Origin: Scytonema tolypothrichoides VB-61278
Lineage (GTDB): Bacteria; Cyanobacteriota; Cyanobacteriia; Cyanobacteriales; Nostocaceae
Assembly: GCF_000828085.3 (NCBI RefSeq)
Contig: NZ_JXCA02000002.1
Span: 780,732 to 844,731, forward strand
Reading direction: 5' to 3'
Length of the DNA: 64,000 bases
Part shown: piece after piece, positions 35,964 through 45,207 of the stretch
Numbering within the stretch: position 1 is the first letter of the stretch
How the letters are laid out: every line of letters starts with the position of its first letter
The notes under the pieces: model-generated
Told to the model about the DNA's origin: nothing
Seen by the model: only the letters and a program-made list of their open reading frames with translations
Databases searched by the model: none
Position numbers and translations under genes: made by a program

Positions 35964-37139
35964 ATGCCTAAATTTAAGTCTTTCTACACCATCAATTCGC
36001 TGCTGCCTTTTTCTATTATGGATCGCTACCTAGCGAGGGAATTGCTGCCGACATTTTTGTTTGGTGTTGGGGCTTTCGCTTCAATTGGCGTAACAATAGA
36101 TGCTATGTTCGAGCTAATACGGAAAATCGTGGAATCAGGACTACCGATAAGCATCGCCGCTCAAGTTTTTATGTTAACTATGCCAGAGTTTATCGTTTTA
36201 GCTTTCCCCATGTCCACGCTTCTGGCTACTTTGATGACTTACAGTCGTCTTTCCAGCGATAGCGAACTTGTAGCTTTACGCGGCTGCGGAGTTAGTGTCT
36301 ATCGCATGGTACTCACTGCTGTGATGTTGAGTTTGATCGTTACAGGAATGACATTTGTGTTTAACGAACACCTTGCACCAGCATCCAAATACCGTGCAAC
36401 TCAAATCCTGAACGCAGCCCTGAAATCGGAAACACCAACTATTGTTAAGCGGCAAAACATTTTTTATCCAGAATACCAGAAGGTTAAAAAAAAGGATGGT
36501 AGCGGTAATCGAAAAATCTTAACACGCTTGTTTTACGCTGATGAATTTGACGGTAAGGAGATGAAAGGCTTGACAATTATTGACCGTTCTACAGAAGGTT
36601 TGAGTCAAATCGTTGTATCAGAATCCGGCGAGTGGAACCCATCTCAAAATGTCTGGGATTTTCACAACGGTACCATTTATTTGGTTGCCCCTGACCGCTC
36701 TTATCGTAACATTCTCAGGTTTGAACACCAACAAATAAAATTGCCCCGGACTGCTCTTGATTTGGCACAGAAAAGCCGAGACTATGGCGAGATGAACATT
36801 GCTCAAGCATTGGAACAACTGGAGGTTGAACGCCTCGGTGGTGATGAGCACAAAATTCGCAAACTCCAAGTGAGGATTCAACAAAAAATTTCCTTACCAT
36901 TCGTCTGTGTCGTTTTTGGTTTGGTCGGTGCAGCAATGGGAACCATACCCCAGCGTACTGGAAAAGGGACAAGTTTTGGCATAAGTGTCATAGTTATTTT
37001 TAGTTATTATTTGCTTTGGTTTATTACTGGTGCTTTAGGAGAAGCTGGTATCCTTTCCCCCTTAATAGCTGCTTGGATGTGTAACTTTCTGGGATTTGGT
37101 GTAGGTTTCTTGCTATTGAGGCGGATTGCACAAAAGTAA
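35964..37139 (+). CDS. LptF/LptG (YjgP/YjgQ) permease family protein
   Basis: A 391-aa inner-membrane permease of the LPS exporter. MDRYLARELLPTFLFGVGAF at residues 19-38 is the typical start; MPEFIVLAFPMSTLLATLM (about 73-91) and SDSELVALRGCGVSVYRM (about 95-112) are hallmark segments. A large periplasmic domain follows (about 125-310), then three C-terminal membrane segments. One protein of this family commonly serves in cyanobacteria, so F or G cannot be chosen. ATG 35964 directly follows heptamer repeats; Met19 (ATG 36018) matches family starts better and is possible. It belongs with lptA-like and lptB upstream. Confidence 0.9.
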   Translation: MPKFKSFYTINSLLPFSIMDRYLARELLPTFLFGVGAFASIGVTIDAMFELIRKIVESGLPISIAAQVFMLTMPEFIVLAFPMSTLLATLMTYSRLSSDSELVALRGCGVSVYRMVLTAVMLSLIVTGMTFVFNEHLAPASKYRATQILNAALKSETPTIVKRQNIFYPEYQKVKKKDGSGNRKILTRLFYADEFDGKEMKGLTIIDRSTEGLSQIVVSESGEWNPSQNVWDFHNGTIYLVAPDRSYRNILRFEHQQIKLPRTALDLAQKSRDYGEMNIAQALEQLEVERLGGDEHKIRKLQVRIQQKISLPFVCVVFGLVGAAMGTIPQRTGKGTSFGISVIVIFSYYLLWFITGALGEAGILSPLIAAWMCNFLGFGVGFLLLRRIAQK

Positions 37140-37277
37140 ATAGTTTTTTACAAGAATCATACCTGCGGTTAATAAATTACAATTGTGGAGTGGGTAGGAT
37201 CAAAAAAACTCCATTAGCAAACCACTGCTCTAAACCTTTTTTGAAAATTTGTCACTTTCTAGTAAATTTAGACTCTG

Positions 37278-38768
37278 TTGCCCATGTCACGCCACCACTA
37301 TCCTCCCGCCTATTTACGGTATCTCAAAGCTAGATTATGGTATTTAGCACGACCTAGTTTTTGGGGAACAGCAATTTTTTTATCTGTCGTAGGGCTGGCT
37401 ATTAAAGAATACTGGACACACCCCGACTTTTTTACCCAATGGCAAAAAAATTTAGTTGCGGATAACAAGCCTGCCAACTCCTCTGTTTCAGAGGAAGACA
37501 AGGCAATGACACCGGACATTAATAACTTACCACCAGTCCCGTATAATATTGGCAAATCCCTTGCAAACCCAGCAGCAAAAAATCTCGCCTCTAGACAAAA
37601 TACTCAAGCAAAAAACAGCAAAAGTTTATTAGACGCTTTAAATAGCAAGAGCCAGACTTCTACAAGTGATAATAAATTAAAGCTTAATGTCAAAGAAGGT
37701 GATTCCACACCCGTTATAGAGTTGGAAAATCCTTTCCTAGTGCAAGCACAGAATTTATTACAATTTAAAAATCTTCCAAATGGTAGCAATTCACTAGGAG
37801 TTAATGCCTTAACTCCTTCTTTATATCAACAAAATTCAGCACAAAATTCCTTTGGTTTGGGAACAGGATTAGCTAGTCAAACCACTTCTAATCAAAATGG
37901 CGTCTCAGAAAGTGCGTTGCAAACAGCGCTTAACCAAGTAAAGAGCCAGCAATCTACAAACTCAAATCGTATCACGTCAACTCAGAAAAACCCCTTTGAG
38001 CCATCATCTTTACTATCCACCGAAAACAGAAGCAGTCAGACTCTTGTTCCAAGCACTGGGTTCAATAGAAACACAATCAATCCCCTGAATATAGGAACAG
38101 GTTCTACGCAGTCGGGAGCGATTTCTGGAACAAGTTACATACAACCAGGAATCTCAAATCAACTGCAAAATCCCATTTCTGGAACAGCTTATCCTCAACC
38201 AAGTTTCAATAATCCACAACCACAAAATTTATCTGGTGGAACAAGTTATATACAACCAGGAATATCAAATCAACTACAAACTTCCATTCCTGGAACAACT
38301 TATCCTCAACCAAATTTCAATAATCTGCAACCACAAAATTTATCTAGTGGAACAAGTTATATACAACCACCAACTGCAAACCAACTGCAAACTTCCATTC
38401 CTGGAACAACTTATCCTCAAGCGAAATCAGAATTAGTAGGGATACCGCAAACTCCAAGTGCAATTCCTAATCGTTCTGCTATTATTCTTGACCAAGTTAT
38501 AAAGAATAGGTTGAATAACATAAATACTGCTCAGCCATTGTCTACTGTTACACAACCAACATTAGTACCCCCCTCCTCCAATACACTCAATGCTCCCAAC
38601 TACACGCCCAATCCAGGTAGTGTGATTAATAGTACGCAAGGCATGTCCAACAATTCTGGGAATGTAGGTATACAGCAAGCTCCTGCCCCAGTACCGCAGT
38701 ATATTTATCCATCTTCTACTCAGATTCCCGGACAGTATGGTGGTGGCGGGCAGGTCAATAAGTACTAA
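37278..38768 (+). CDS. Membrane-anchored Gln/Asn/Ser-rich repeat protein of unknown function
   Basis: A 496-aa protein. Residues 30-45 form a single hydrophobic segment (FWGTAIFLSVVGLAI) after a Tyr/Arg-rich cytosolic tail; the rest is low-complexity and rich in Q, N, S, P and T. Two and a half copies of a 37-residue repeat (GTSYIQPGISNQLQ...PQPQNL) lie at about residues 284-380. It starts 138 bp after the lptF/G-like gene and may share its regulation, suggesting a cell-envelope location with a long extracytoplasmic tail. No known family was recognised. Confidence 0.72.
   Translation: MPMSRHHYPPAYLRYLKARLWYLARPSFWGTAIFLSVVGLAIKEYWTHPDFFTQWQKNLVADNKPANSSVSEEDKAMTPDINNLPPVPYNIGKSLANPAAKNLASRQNTQAKNSKSLLDALNSKSQTSTSDNKLKLNVKEGDSTPVIELENPFLVQAQNLLQFKNLPNGSNSLGVNALTPSLYQQNSAQNSFGLGTGLASQTTSNQNGVSESALQTALNQVKSQQSTNSNRITSTQKNPFEPSSLLSTENRSSQTLVPSTGFNRNTINPLNIGTGSTQSGAISGTSYIQPGISNQLQNPISGTAYPQPSFNNPQPQNLSGGTSYIQPGISNQLQTSIPGTTYPQPNFNNLQPQNLSSGTSYIQPPTANQLQTSIPGTTYPQAKSELVGIPQTPSAIPNRSAIILDQVIKNRLNNINTAQPLSTVTQPTLVPPSSNTLNAPNYTPNPGSVINSTQGMSNNSGNVGIQQAPAPVPQYIYPSSTQIPGQYGGGGQVNKY
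38127..38420 (+). repeat. 111-bp tandem repeat inside the Q/N-rich gene
   Basis: GGAACAAGTTA/GGAACAAGTTAT units start at 38127, 38238 and 38349, exactly 111 bp apart (37 codons); the third copy is partial. Copies differ by scattered point changes, many of them synonymous, so the repeats are probably under selection for the encoded protein. Confidence 0.85.
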
Positions 38769-38781
38769 TATCCGTAAGATT

Positions 38782-39438
38782 ATGGCACGAACCTATCTAA
38801 ATGTTCCATACCAAGAAAAAGATGAAGCGAAGAAACTAGGGGCAAGATGGGATGCTAGCGCTCGTCGTTGGTATGTACCAGAAGGAATTGATACAGCACT
38901 TTTGGTGCGCTGGTTACCTGTTGAGAAACCGGAGTCTTTGAAGCCTAAATCGACAGAACCCCCTTTAATGGTGGAACTTGTTCCTCAAACTTGTTGGTAT
39001 AGCAATGTGCGTTCAGAGGTTTCAACGGGAGAGTGGGACACACTCAAGCGAGTGACTTTTGAGCAAGCGAACTACCGTTGTGAAGTTTGTAGTGGTCGTG
39101 GTTCAAAACATCCTGTGGAATGTCATGAGATTTGGCACTATGACGATAAGCGACACATCCAGACTTTGACTGGTCTGATTGCATTGTGTCCTGCTTGTCA
39201 CGAGTGTAAACACATGGGATTTGCAAATATCAAGGGTCGAGGGGAACTCGCCACCGATCATTTGGCAAAGGTGAATGGTTGGACAATCCAGCAGGCAAAG
39301 ACTTATGTGCGAGAATGCTTCCAAGTTTGGCAAGAACGCAGCCAGCATGAATGGGATTTAGATATCACCTATCTAGAGCAATTTGGGATTTCGAGTCATT
39401 CTTCATCGCCCAGACGTGGCGACAGACCAGGGAATTGA
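38782..39438 (+). CDS. DUF5710 plus HNH-type zinc-binding protein
   Basis: A 218-aa protein from ATG 38782, which avoids overlap with the upstream gene. Residues 1-45 are a DUF5710 domain (RTYLNVPYQEKDEAKKLGAR and WDASARRWYVP), a small fold often attached to DNA-processing proteins. The C-terminal part has zinc-binding pairs YRCEVCSGRG and LCPACHECKH around HPVECHEIWHYD, which fits an HNH endonuclease-like fold (about residues 105-155). Nuclease activity is inferred and the His-Asn-His triad is not fully clear. The frame is open 15 codons further upstream but without family sequence. Confidence 0.75.
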   Translation: MARTYLNVPYQEKDEAKKLGARWDASARRWYVPEGIDTALLVRWLPVEKPESLKPKSTEPPLMVELVPQTCWYSNVRSEVSTGEWDTLKRVTFEQANYRCEVCSGRGSKHPVECHEIWHYDDKRHIQTLTGLIALCPACHECKHMGFANIKGRGELATDHLAKVNGWTIQQAKTYVRECFQVWQERSQHEWDLDITYLEQFGISSHSSSPRRGDRPGN

Positions 39439-39785
39439 GCAGTTTTAGATAACTGCAGCGCGTGCACTGCGCTATTATTTGGTATCCTAGAAAGCTGGAC
39501 TAGCTATGACCGAATCAGTGAACACTGAACAGTGAGTCCAGTGCTGTAGGAGGGTTTCCCGACCTAGGCATCTGGCGTTAGACCGGAGGGCGTGCCGCAG
39601 GCATACCCGAAGGGTGAACAGTGATCAAATAACGGGAGCACTTTTCAGTGTTTACAAGATGGTACAAGCCCCCAAATTGATTTGTGGAAAAAAGAAAAGT
39701 TATTCATTCCTTATTAAAATCCCCGCTCATTCATGGGGATTAACTGGTAACTGATAACTGATAACTGATAACTGTTAATTAAACT
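39439..39785. repeat. Spacer with MITE/REP-like repeat and TAACTGA tandem repeats
   Basis: Positions 39531-39620 hold a copy of the dispersed CCAGTGC...GGGTTTCCCGACC...CTGGCGTTA family followed by GTGCCGCAGGCATACCCGAA. Positions 39747-39780 are (AACTGAT)n heptamers ending 5 bases before the chlD ATG. No gene present. Confidence 0.65.
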
Positions 39786-41903
39786 ATGCCTGCGCCTACC
39801 ACCACCTCTCTTAGTATTGCCTTTCCCCTGACAGCCGTAGTCGGTCAAGAAGCGATTAAATCAGCCTTGCTGCTTGCTGCGGTAGATCCGGGGTTGGGAG
39901 GAGTGGCGATCGCCGGTCGTCGCGGTACGGCAAAATCTGTAATGGCGCGCGCTATTCATAGCCTACTTCCACCGATTGAAGTTGTCTCTGGTTCTATCAG
40001 CAATTGCGATCCCAACCGTCCTGAAGAATGGGATGACCAACTTTTGGCAGATTCCTCTCTCACTCTCCCTACAAGCGAAGATGGAAGCAGCGAGTTAAAA
40101 ACCGAAATTATCCCCGCAACTTTTGTACAAATTCCTTTGGGAGTGACAGAAGACAGACTCTTGGGTTCTGTGGATGTAGAACAGTCTGTTAAACTTGGGG
40201 AAACTATCTTTCAACCAGGTTTGCTCGCCCAAGCACACCGAGGCGTTCTCTATATAGATGAAATCAATTTATTAGATGACCAAATATCCAATCAGCTTTT
40301 AACAGTATTATCTGAGGGACGTAACCAAATTGAACGCGAGGGCATTAGTTTTCAGCATCCCTGCAAACCTTTATTTATCGCGACTTATAACCCAGAAGAA
40401 GGAGCATTGCGGGAACATTTATTAGATAGAATTGCGATCGCCCTCAGCGCTGATGGTGTCCTCGGTTTAGATCAAAGAGTGCAAGCAGTCGAACAAGCTA
40501 TTGCTTACTCCCAATCTCCTCAAGAATTTCTCCAACAGTATAGCGAAGACCTAGATGCCCTCAAAACCCAAATCATCCTGGCGCGGGAATGGTTAAAAGA
40601 CGTTTGCATCACCCACCAACAAATTTCTTACTTAGTAGAAGAAGCAATTCGTGGAGGCGTGCAGGGACACCGCGCTGAATTATTCGCCGTACGTGTTGCT
40701 AAAGCCTCTGCTGCTTTGGATGGACGCACACAAGTGAATGCTGACGATTTGCGGCGTGCTGTGGAACTCGTAATAGTCCCACGGGCGACTGTTGTCCAGA
40801 CACCGCCACCCCAAGAAGAAGCACCGCCACCGCCTCCACCCCCTCCCCAAGATCAAGAGGAACCCGAAAATAATTCCGAACAAGAACAAGAGGAAAAGCA
40901 AGAACAGCCAGAACAAGAACCACCTGGTATCCCTGAAGAATTTATCTTTGATCCTGAAGGAGTCGTTCTTGATCCCAGTGTGCTTTATTTTGCTCAAATG
41001 GCACAGCGACGAGGTAAGTCTGGCAGTCGCAGTTTAATTTTTTCCGAAGACCGGGGACGTTACATCAAGCCAATGTTGCCCAAAGGGAAAGTGCAACGCA
41101 TTGCCGTAGATGCCACACTTCGTTCGGCAGCACCGTATCAAAAAGCACGACGGCAGCGGTATGAGAGCAGAAGAGCAGGGGAGCAGGGGAGCAGAGGAGC
41201 AGGGGAGCAGGGGAGCAGGGGAGAGAATACATCCTCAAGAGGACGGCGGGTGTTTGTAGAAGAAAGTGATATTCGAGCCAAGCGCTTGGTACGCAAAGCA
41301 GGTGCTTTAATCGTATTTGTGGTAGACGCCTCAGGTTCAATGGCACTCAACCGGATGCAGTCTGCAAAAGGTGCGCTGATGCAACTCCTAACAGAAGCAT
41401 ATCAAAACCGTGACCAAGTGGCTTTGATTCCTTTCCGAGGAGAACAAGCAGAGGTATTGTTACCTCCCACACGTTCTATTGCTTTGGCGCGTAACCGTCT
41501 GGAAAGATTACCCTGTGGTGGTGGTTCACCACTCGCTCATGGTTTAACCCAAGCTGTACGCGTCGGTTTGAATGCCCAAATGAGCGGAGATATTGGACAA
41601 GTTGTGATTGTAGCGATAACTGATGGACGTGGTAATATTCCTTTGTCGCGTTCTTTGGGTGAACCCCAAGAAAGCGGGCAAAAACCAGATATAAAAGCAG
41701 AATTGTTAGAAATTGCCGCTAGGATGCGTGCTTTGGGAATGCAATTATTAGTTATTGATACAGAAAGTAAATTCGTTTCTACTGGGTTTGCTAAGGAGTT
41801 AGCAAAGACAGCAGGAGGCAAATATTACCATTTGCCCAAAGCGACGGATAAAGCTATTGCTGCTATGACAAAAGGAGCAATTGCTGATTTAAAATCTCGT
41901 TGA
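39786..41903 (+). CDS. chlD: Magnesium chelatase ATPase subunit D
   Basis: A 705-aa subunit of Mg-chelatase, which with ChlI and ChlH inserts Mg into protoporphyrin IX, the first committed chlorophyll step. N-terminal AAA+ domain (about residues 10-335) has the ChlI-like loop [15 protein letters not shown] (about 44-58) and [15 protein letters not shown] Pro/Glu-rich linker (about 338-385) leads to the integrin I-like domain with the MIDAS start [14 protein letters not shown] (about 508-521). Between them a Gly/Glu/Arg-rich stretch (about 460-480) derives from a spacer-type DNA repeat and is unusual for this enzyme. Start ATG 39786. Confidence 0.95.
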   Translation: MPAPTTTSLSIAFPLTAVVGQEAIKSALLLAAVDPGLGGVAIAGRRGTAKSVMARAIHSLLPPIEVVSGSISNCDPNRPEEWDDQLLADSSLTLPTSEDGSSELKTEIIPATFVQIPLGVTEDRLLGSVDVEQSVKLGETIFQPGLLAQAHRGVLYIDEINLLDDQISNQLLTVLSEGRNQIEREGISFQHPCKPLFIATYNPEEGALREHLLDRIAIALSADGVLGLDQRVQAVEQAIAYSQSPQEFLQQYSEDLDALKTQIILAREWLKDVCITHQQISYLVEEAIRGGVQGHRAELFAVRVAKASAALDGRTQVNADDLRRAVELVIVPRATVVQTPPPQEEAPPPPPPPPQDQEEPENNSEQEQEEKQEQPEQEPPGIPEEFIFDPEGVVLDPSVLYFAQMAQRRGKSGSRSLIFSEDRGRYIKPMLPKGKVQRIAVDATLRSAAPYQKARRQRYESRRAGEQGSRGAGEQGSRGENTSSRGRRVFVEESDIRAKRLVRKAGALIVFVVDASGSMALNRMQSAKGALMQLLTEAYQNRDQVALIPFRGEQAEVLLPPTRSIALARNRLERLPCGGGSPLAHGLTQAVRVGLNAQMSGDIGQVVIVAITDGRGNIPLSRSLGEPQESGQKPDIKAELLEIAARMRALGMQLLVIDTESKFVSTGFAKELAKTAGGKYYHLPKATDKAIAAMTKGAIADLKSR
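41166..41226 (+). repeat. GGGGAGCA tandem repeat inserted in chlD
   Basis: About 60 bp of (AGCAGGGG)n-like units, identical in style to spacer repeats common between cyanobacterial genes, placed within the chlD reading frame. It encodes alternating Gly-Glu-Gln-Gly-Ser-Arg and keeps the frame open. The same region of other ChlD proteins lies between the linker and the integrin domain. Confidence 0.8.
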
Positions 41904-41937
41904 TATGAGCATACCCTACTTTTTAAAAAAAGCATTA

Positions 41938-42720
41938 TCATCCTGCTGGTACTGCTTGGCTTCTTAACATAGAGACTAAATCTTGAACTCCCTTTTGCAA
42001 ATATCGCGTCACTGTCATTGGACTAGTACCAATTTTGTTCGCGGTATCTTTGCGAGAAAATTCATTCAAATATACCATTTCTACTACCATGCGGGGCTTT
42101 TCTTCCAACATACTTATTGCCCCTTGAAGTTGTTGTCGTTCTTCATCTTGTTGTTGCAAACTAGCAGAACGGTGACAAGGAAGTGCTTCACCTAGAGTGA
42201 TTTGACAATCAATAGACTGAATAACTGTAGCATCTAAACTCAAAGGCATACGATTTTGAGCAGCTAATTTTGTCTCTTGCCATTCTTGGGGAGAAACCTT
42301 GAGTTTGCTTGCAATTTCTGAATCTTTGGGAGGACGACCTAAAGTCAGTGCCAATTCTTTACGAACCTTTTGCCCTTCGTGATAAAGTTCTTGCCAACGA
42401 CGCGGAATTTTTAAAAGGGTACAGCGATCGCGTAAAAAGTGCAGCATTTCACCACGAATATAAGGCACAGCAAAAGAACTAAAAGCATATCCTTGGCTTG
42501 GATCAAAGCGCTCAATTGCTCTTATTAAACCTAGATAACCCACTTGCTCTAAATCTTCATAAGGCTCATTACATTGATAACTAAATTTATGAGCCATCTT
42601 CCGCACTAACCCAGTATGTATTTTTACAAGCTCATTACGAAGTTTTATAGAAGGCTTATGGTAGTATTCTCGTAACAATTCTATACCATCACATTGCATA
42701 TAGTACTGATTTTCTGCCAT
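41938..42720 (-). CDS. sigF: Group 3 RNA polymerase sigma factor (SigF type)
   Basis: A 260-aa alternative sigma factor of the SigB/F/G group. Region 2 (about residues 20-105) includes FSYQCNEPYEDLEQVGYLGL and IRAIERFDPSQGYAFSSFAVPYIRGEMLHFLRD for -10 recognition; region 3 spans 110-165; region 4 ends with the HTH EFSRKDTANKIGTSPMTVTRYL (about 218-240). Cyanobacterial SigF controls pili, motility and stress genes, and hormogonium genes in filamentous forms; these roles are from the family. It is convergent with chlD, 34 bp away. No anti-sigma gene is adjacent. Confidence 0.9.
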   Translation of the reverse strand: MAENQYYMQCDGIELLREYYHKPSIKLRNELVKIHTGLVRKMAHKFSYQCNEPYEDLEQVGYLGLIRAIERFDPSQGYAFSSFAVPYIRGEMLHFLRDRCTLLKIPRRWQELYHEGQKVRKELALTLGRPPKDSEIASKLKVSPQEWQETKLAAQNRMPLSLDATVIQSIDCQITLGEALPCHRSASLQQQDEERQQLQGAISMLEEKPRMVVEMVYLNEFSRKDTANKIGTSPMTVTRYLQKGVQDLVSMLRSQAVPAG

Positions 42721-43417
42721 ATAAATTCCTTTTGAAGTACTCTTTTTATGGGAAAAATAGAGTGGCGTAATTCTCCACTACAGCTGTTATTATTTTCCTT
42801 AGGAACCCTTGTAGAAACCATTCGTTGTTTCACTGAAATTGTTAGTCCTCTGATAAAGAAATAAGTATTTTCACGGGTAAGTTACTCAGAATTTTTGGTT
42901 GTAGTGAAGGAACAAACTGCTGAGTTGTTAGTACCGAGAAGCCAGCATCCTTTGGGTATCTCCTGCACCAGACGCTACGCGTTAGCCCTCGCTTGCGTGC
43001 GCAAAGCGCATACGCAGTCGCCAAGTGAAGTAACTGCCGTATCTCCTCCACCAGATGCTAAGCGCCAAAGGCGCACGCTGCGCGTTAGCCCAAGCCGCGT
43101 GCGCTTACGCTTACGCTTTAGCCCTCGCTTGCGTGCGCAAAGCGCATACGCCAGATGCCTGGCTGTCGGGAAACCCGTCACTCGCAGGTTGTCGTCACCG
43201 TCATTCGCGCTGTCTCACCGTGTGAAAGTTCCCTTTGGTACATGAAAACTGCCGTTCTGTTGTAGACGCACTCTATCGCTTCCCGTCGGGGTGGCGACTG
43301 GCGTTGCAAGAAGTGGTAATCACTCACTCCTGGGCATTATCTTTATGGCTACTAGCTCTGGTTATCAGTAAAAATGGAAAGAAACAGAAATGCTCAACTA
43401 AAAAATCAGTGTGAAAT
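42721..43417. repeat. 697-bp spacer with GC-rich REP-like palindromes and a 34-bp direct repeat
   Basis: Two perfect 34-bp direct repeats lie at 42982-43015 and 43118-43151 (each begins TTAGCCCTCGCTTGCGTGCG). Between and around them are palindromes such as GCGCCAAAGGCGC and GCGTGCGCAAAGCGCATACGC. An open frame through this block encodes only Ser/Arg/Leu-rich sequence with no family features and is not called. The promoter of the BI-1 gene should lie near 43330-43417. Confidence 0.6.
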
Positions 43418-44146
43418 ATGAGCAATACCAGTAACTTCCGTGACGCAATTCGTCAGGCGCAAACTCAAGCCCTAGTAGGTCCCAATGTCATTGCCAACGC
43501 TCTTCCCTATGTAGGCGGCGGACTGGTGCTAACAGCATTAGGAGCATACGGTGGATTGAGTGTCATCCGTACTAACCCTGGACTGTTCTTGCCTACCTTC
43601 TTTGGTGCAGTCATTCTAGAGTTGATTTTGTTCTTCGTTGCCCAGAATGTTGCCGAAAAAGGCAATAACAAAGTTGCACTGCCTTTATTAGCAACATATA
43701 GCCTGCTTTCTGGATACACAATTAGTGGTTTAATCTACGTAGCACTGAGAACCCAAGGTGTTGGTATTCAAGGTATTGGATTCGCAGCCCTTGGTTGTGG
43801 TGTAACTTTTATCGTTGCTCGTCAAATTGGCTCAAATCTTTCTGAGCAAGACGGTATGGCATTGACGAAAACGATTAATCTGGGCTTAATTGCCTTAGTT
43901 GCCGTAGTTGCTGTGCAATTTCTGTTCAGTGTGTTTGGTGTTTACACGCCGAACTGGTTAGAAATTGGCATCTCAGGTTTGGGTGTGTTTCTCTTTGTGG
44001 GTGCATCAGTGGTAGATTTCTACATCCTGCCACGTACCTACCGCAATGACCAATACCTGCCTGCAGCTTTATCAATGTACTTAACATACATCAACTTGTT
44101 TGTTTTCATCTTGCGATTGATTCTTGCTCTTAATAGCCGCGATTAA
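43418..44146 (+). CDS. Bax inhibitor-1 (YccA/UPF0005) family membrane protein
   Basis: A 242-aa protein with seven hydrophobic segments. Family marks are the N-terminal FRDAIRQAQTQALVGPNVIA and the final helix region with DFYILPRTYRND and MYLTYINLFVFILRLILAL, containing the conserved acidic residue near the end (SVVDFYILP). Bacterial relatives are pH-dependent calcium leak or protein-quality-control factors; the precise role here is unknown. A strong terminator follows. Confidence 0.92.
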   Translation: MSNTSNFRDAIRQAQTQALVGPNVIANALPYVGGGLVLTALGAYGGLSVIRTNPGLFLPTFFGAVILELILFFVAQNVAEKGNNKVALPLLATYSLLSGYTISGLIYVALRTQGVGIQGIGFAALGCGVTFIVARQIGSNLSEQDGMALTKTINLGLIALVAVVAVQFLFSVFGVYTPNWLEIGISGLGVFLFVGASVVDFYILPRTYRNDQYLPAALSMYLTYINLFVFILRLILALNSRD

Positions 44147-44182
44147 GTACATTGAAGTTTGTTTTTTGTACTAAAAAATAAG

Positions 44183-44216
44183 CCGTGGTTTGACCTTCCA
44201 AACCACGGTTTTTTTG
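44183..44216 (+). terminator. Intrinsic terminator after the BI-1 gene
   Basis: Perfect 10-bp stem CCGTGGTTTG/CAAACCACGG with a 6-base loop, followed by seven T residues. This is the best intrinsic terminator in the window, 37 bp after the BI-1 stop. Confidence 0.93.
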
Positions 44217-44576
44217 GGTTTAAAAGTAATGTATTATACAAAAAATCCCAGGTAGATTAGGACATGAACTAATGAGAAAATACGGACACCACCAGACCAT
44301 CAAGCCTGTTTCCTGTTAAGAGTTCCCTGTTCCCTGCTATACCTATTGGAAAAATGATTTAACAGATGGAACGCATTAAGCGATTACCAGTAACTCTTTG
44401 ACAACCACGCCAGTTCGCTCAAGTCGGGAGACCCTTTCGGCAGTTCCTCATGGGGAGCCAGTGCGTTGCGGGGGTTCCCCCCGTTGTAGCACCTGGCGTG
44501 GAAACCCCCTGTTCTGCGGACTGCCTCACCACGCGACTGGCTCCAAAATCTAAAGTTTGAGTATTGAACAAATCAC
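44217..44576. repeat. Spacer with MITE/REP-like GC-rich repeat (44411-44535)
   Basis: Positions 44411-44535 contain GGGAGCCAGTGCGTTGCGGG...GCACCTGGCGTGG, a copy of the dispersed family found also at 23.5, 39.5 and 57.8 kb. CGCCAG...CTGGCG-type complementarity suggests hairpin formation. The rest is AT-rich and gene-free. Confidence 0.65.
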
Positions 44577-44942
44577 TTACCTTGACTCACCTTCTAAAAC
44601 TTGGCGAATACGCCGTTCTAATAAATCAAGATCCAAACCGCCTTCATCACGACTAAAACGACGCACTGTCGAATTGACATTACTTAGATCTACCAATAAA
44701 TCTTGTAGAATTTCCTGCTGTTGACGTGCTTGGGTAACTTCACGCGGCTCCTGCACTAAGTCACGCACAATCGTATCATCAGATCGGGAAGCAATAATTG
44801 GGTCAGTTTGCCCTTGAATGTGAACAAAGGTTCGTCGCCCTGGTCCTCGCTCTTCCTCTATCGGTATAACTGCTGTTACTTGGTCAGAACGCACATATTT
44901 ACCAAATCCCAAATGGACTAGCTCTGATGAGAGTATTTTCAT
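44577..44942 (-). CDS. DUF370/RemA-like small regulator
   Basis: A 121-aa protein with strands typical of DUF370: VHLGFGKYVRSDQVTAVIPI, RRTFVHIQGQ, then PIIASRSDDTIVRDL. RemA of Bacillus, a DUF370 protein, is a DNA-binding activator of matrix genes. The C-terminal half (EILQDLLVDLSNVNSTVRRF and following) is a helical extension. The function in cyanobacteria is unknown and the family call rests on motif layout. It is a monocistronic unit. Confidence 0.68.
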   Translation of the reverse strand: MKILSSELVHLGFGKYVRSDQVTAVIPIEEERGPGRRTFVHIQGQTDPIIASRSDDTIVRDLVQEPREVTQARQQQEILQDLLVDLSNVNSTVRRFSRDEGGLDLDLLERRIRQVLEGESR

Positions 44943-45207
44943 AAAATTGAAGTGTAATTTTTAAGACTTATTTATATTATAAAATTTAGGCAAATAACTT
45001 TACACCTATAAATCATGCGGGTTTCACTCGATAAAAAGTAGTAGTATCCTGTTGCAATTACTGCTTGATATACATGTTTGTACACGCTTGTACTAATCAC
45101 TCTCCTTTTGTATACAAATTTTTTATAAGCCTTATGAAAGATGTATGGATGCTTAATCAAAGTTAATACAGGGAAGGAGACAGAACAGAAGAGATGAAAC
45201 AAACATT

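Noticed and set aside
42895..43245. A 116-codon open frame in the sigF/BI-1 spacer
   Set aside because: It runs through a GC-rich repeat block. The product is Arg/Ser/Leu-rich repeat sequence without protein features.
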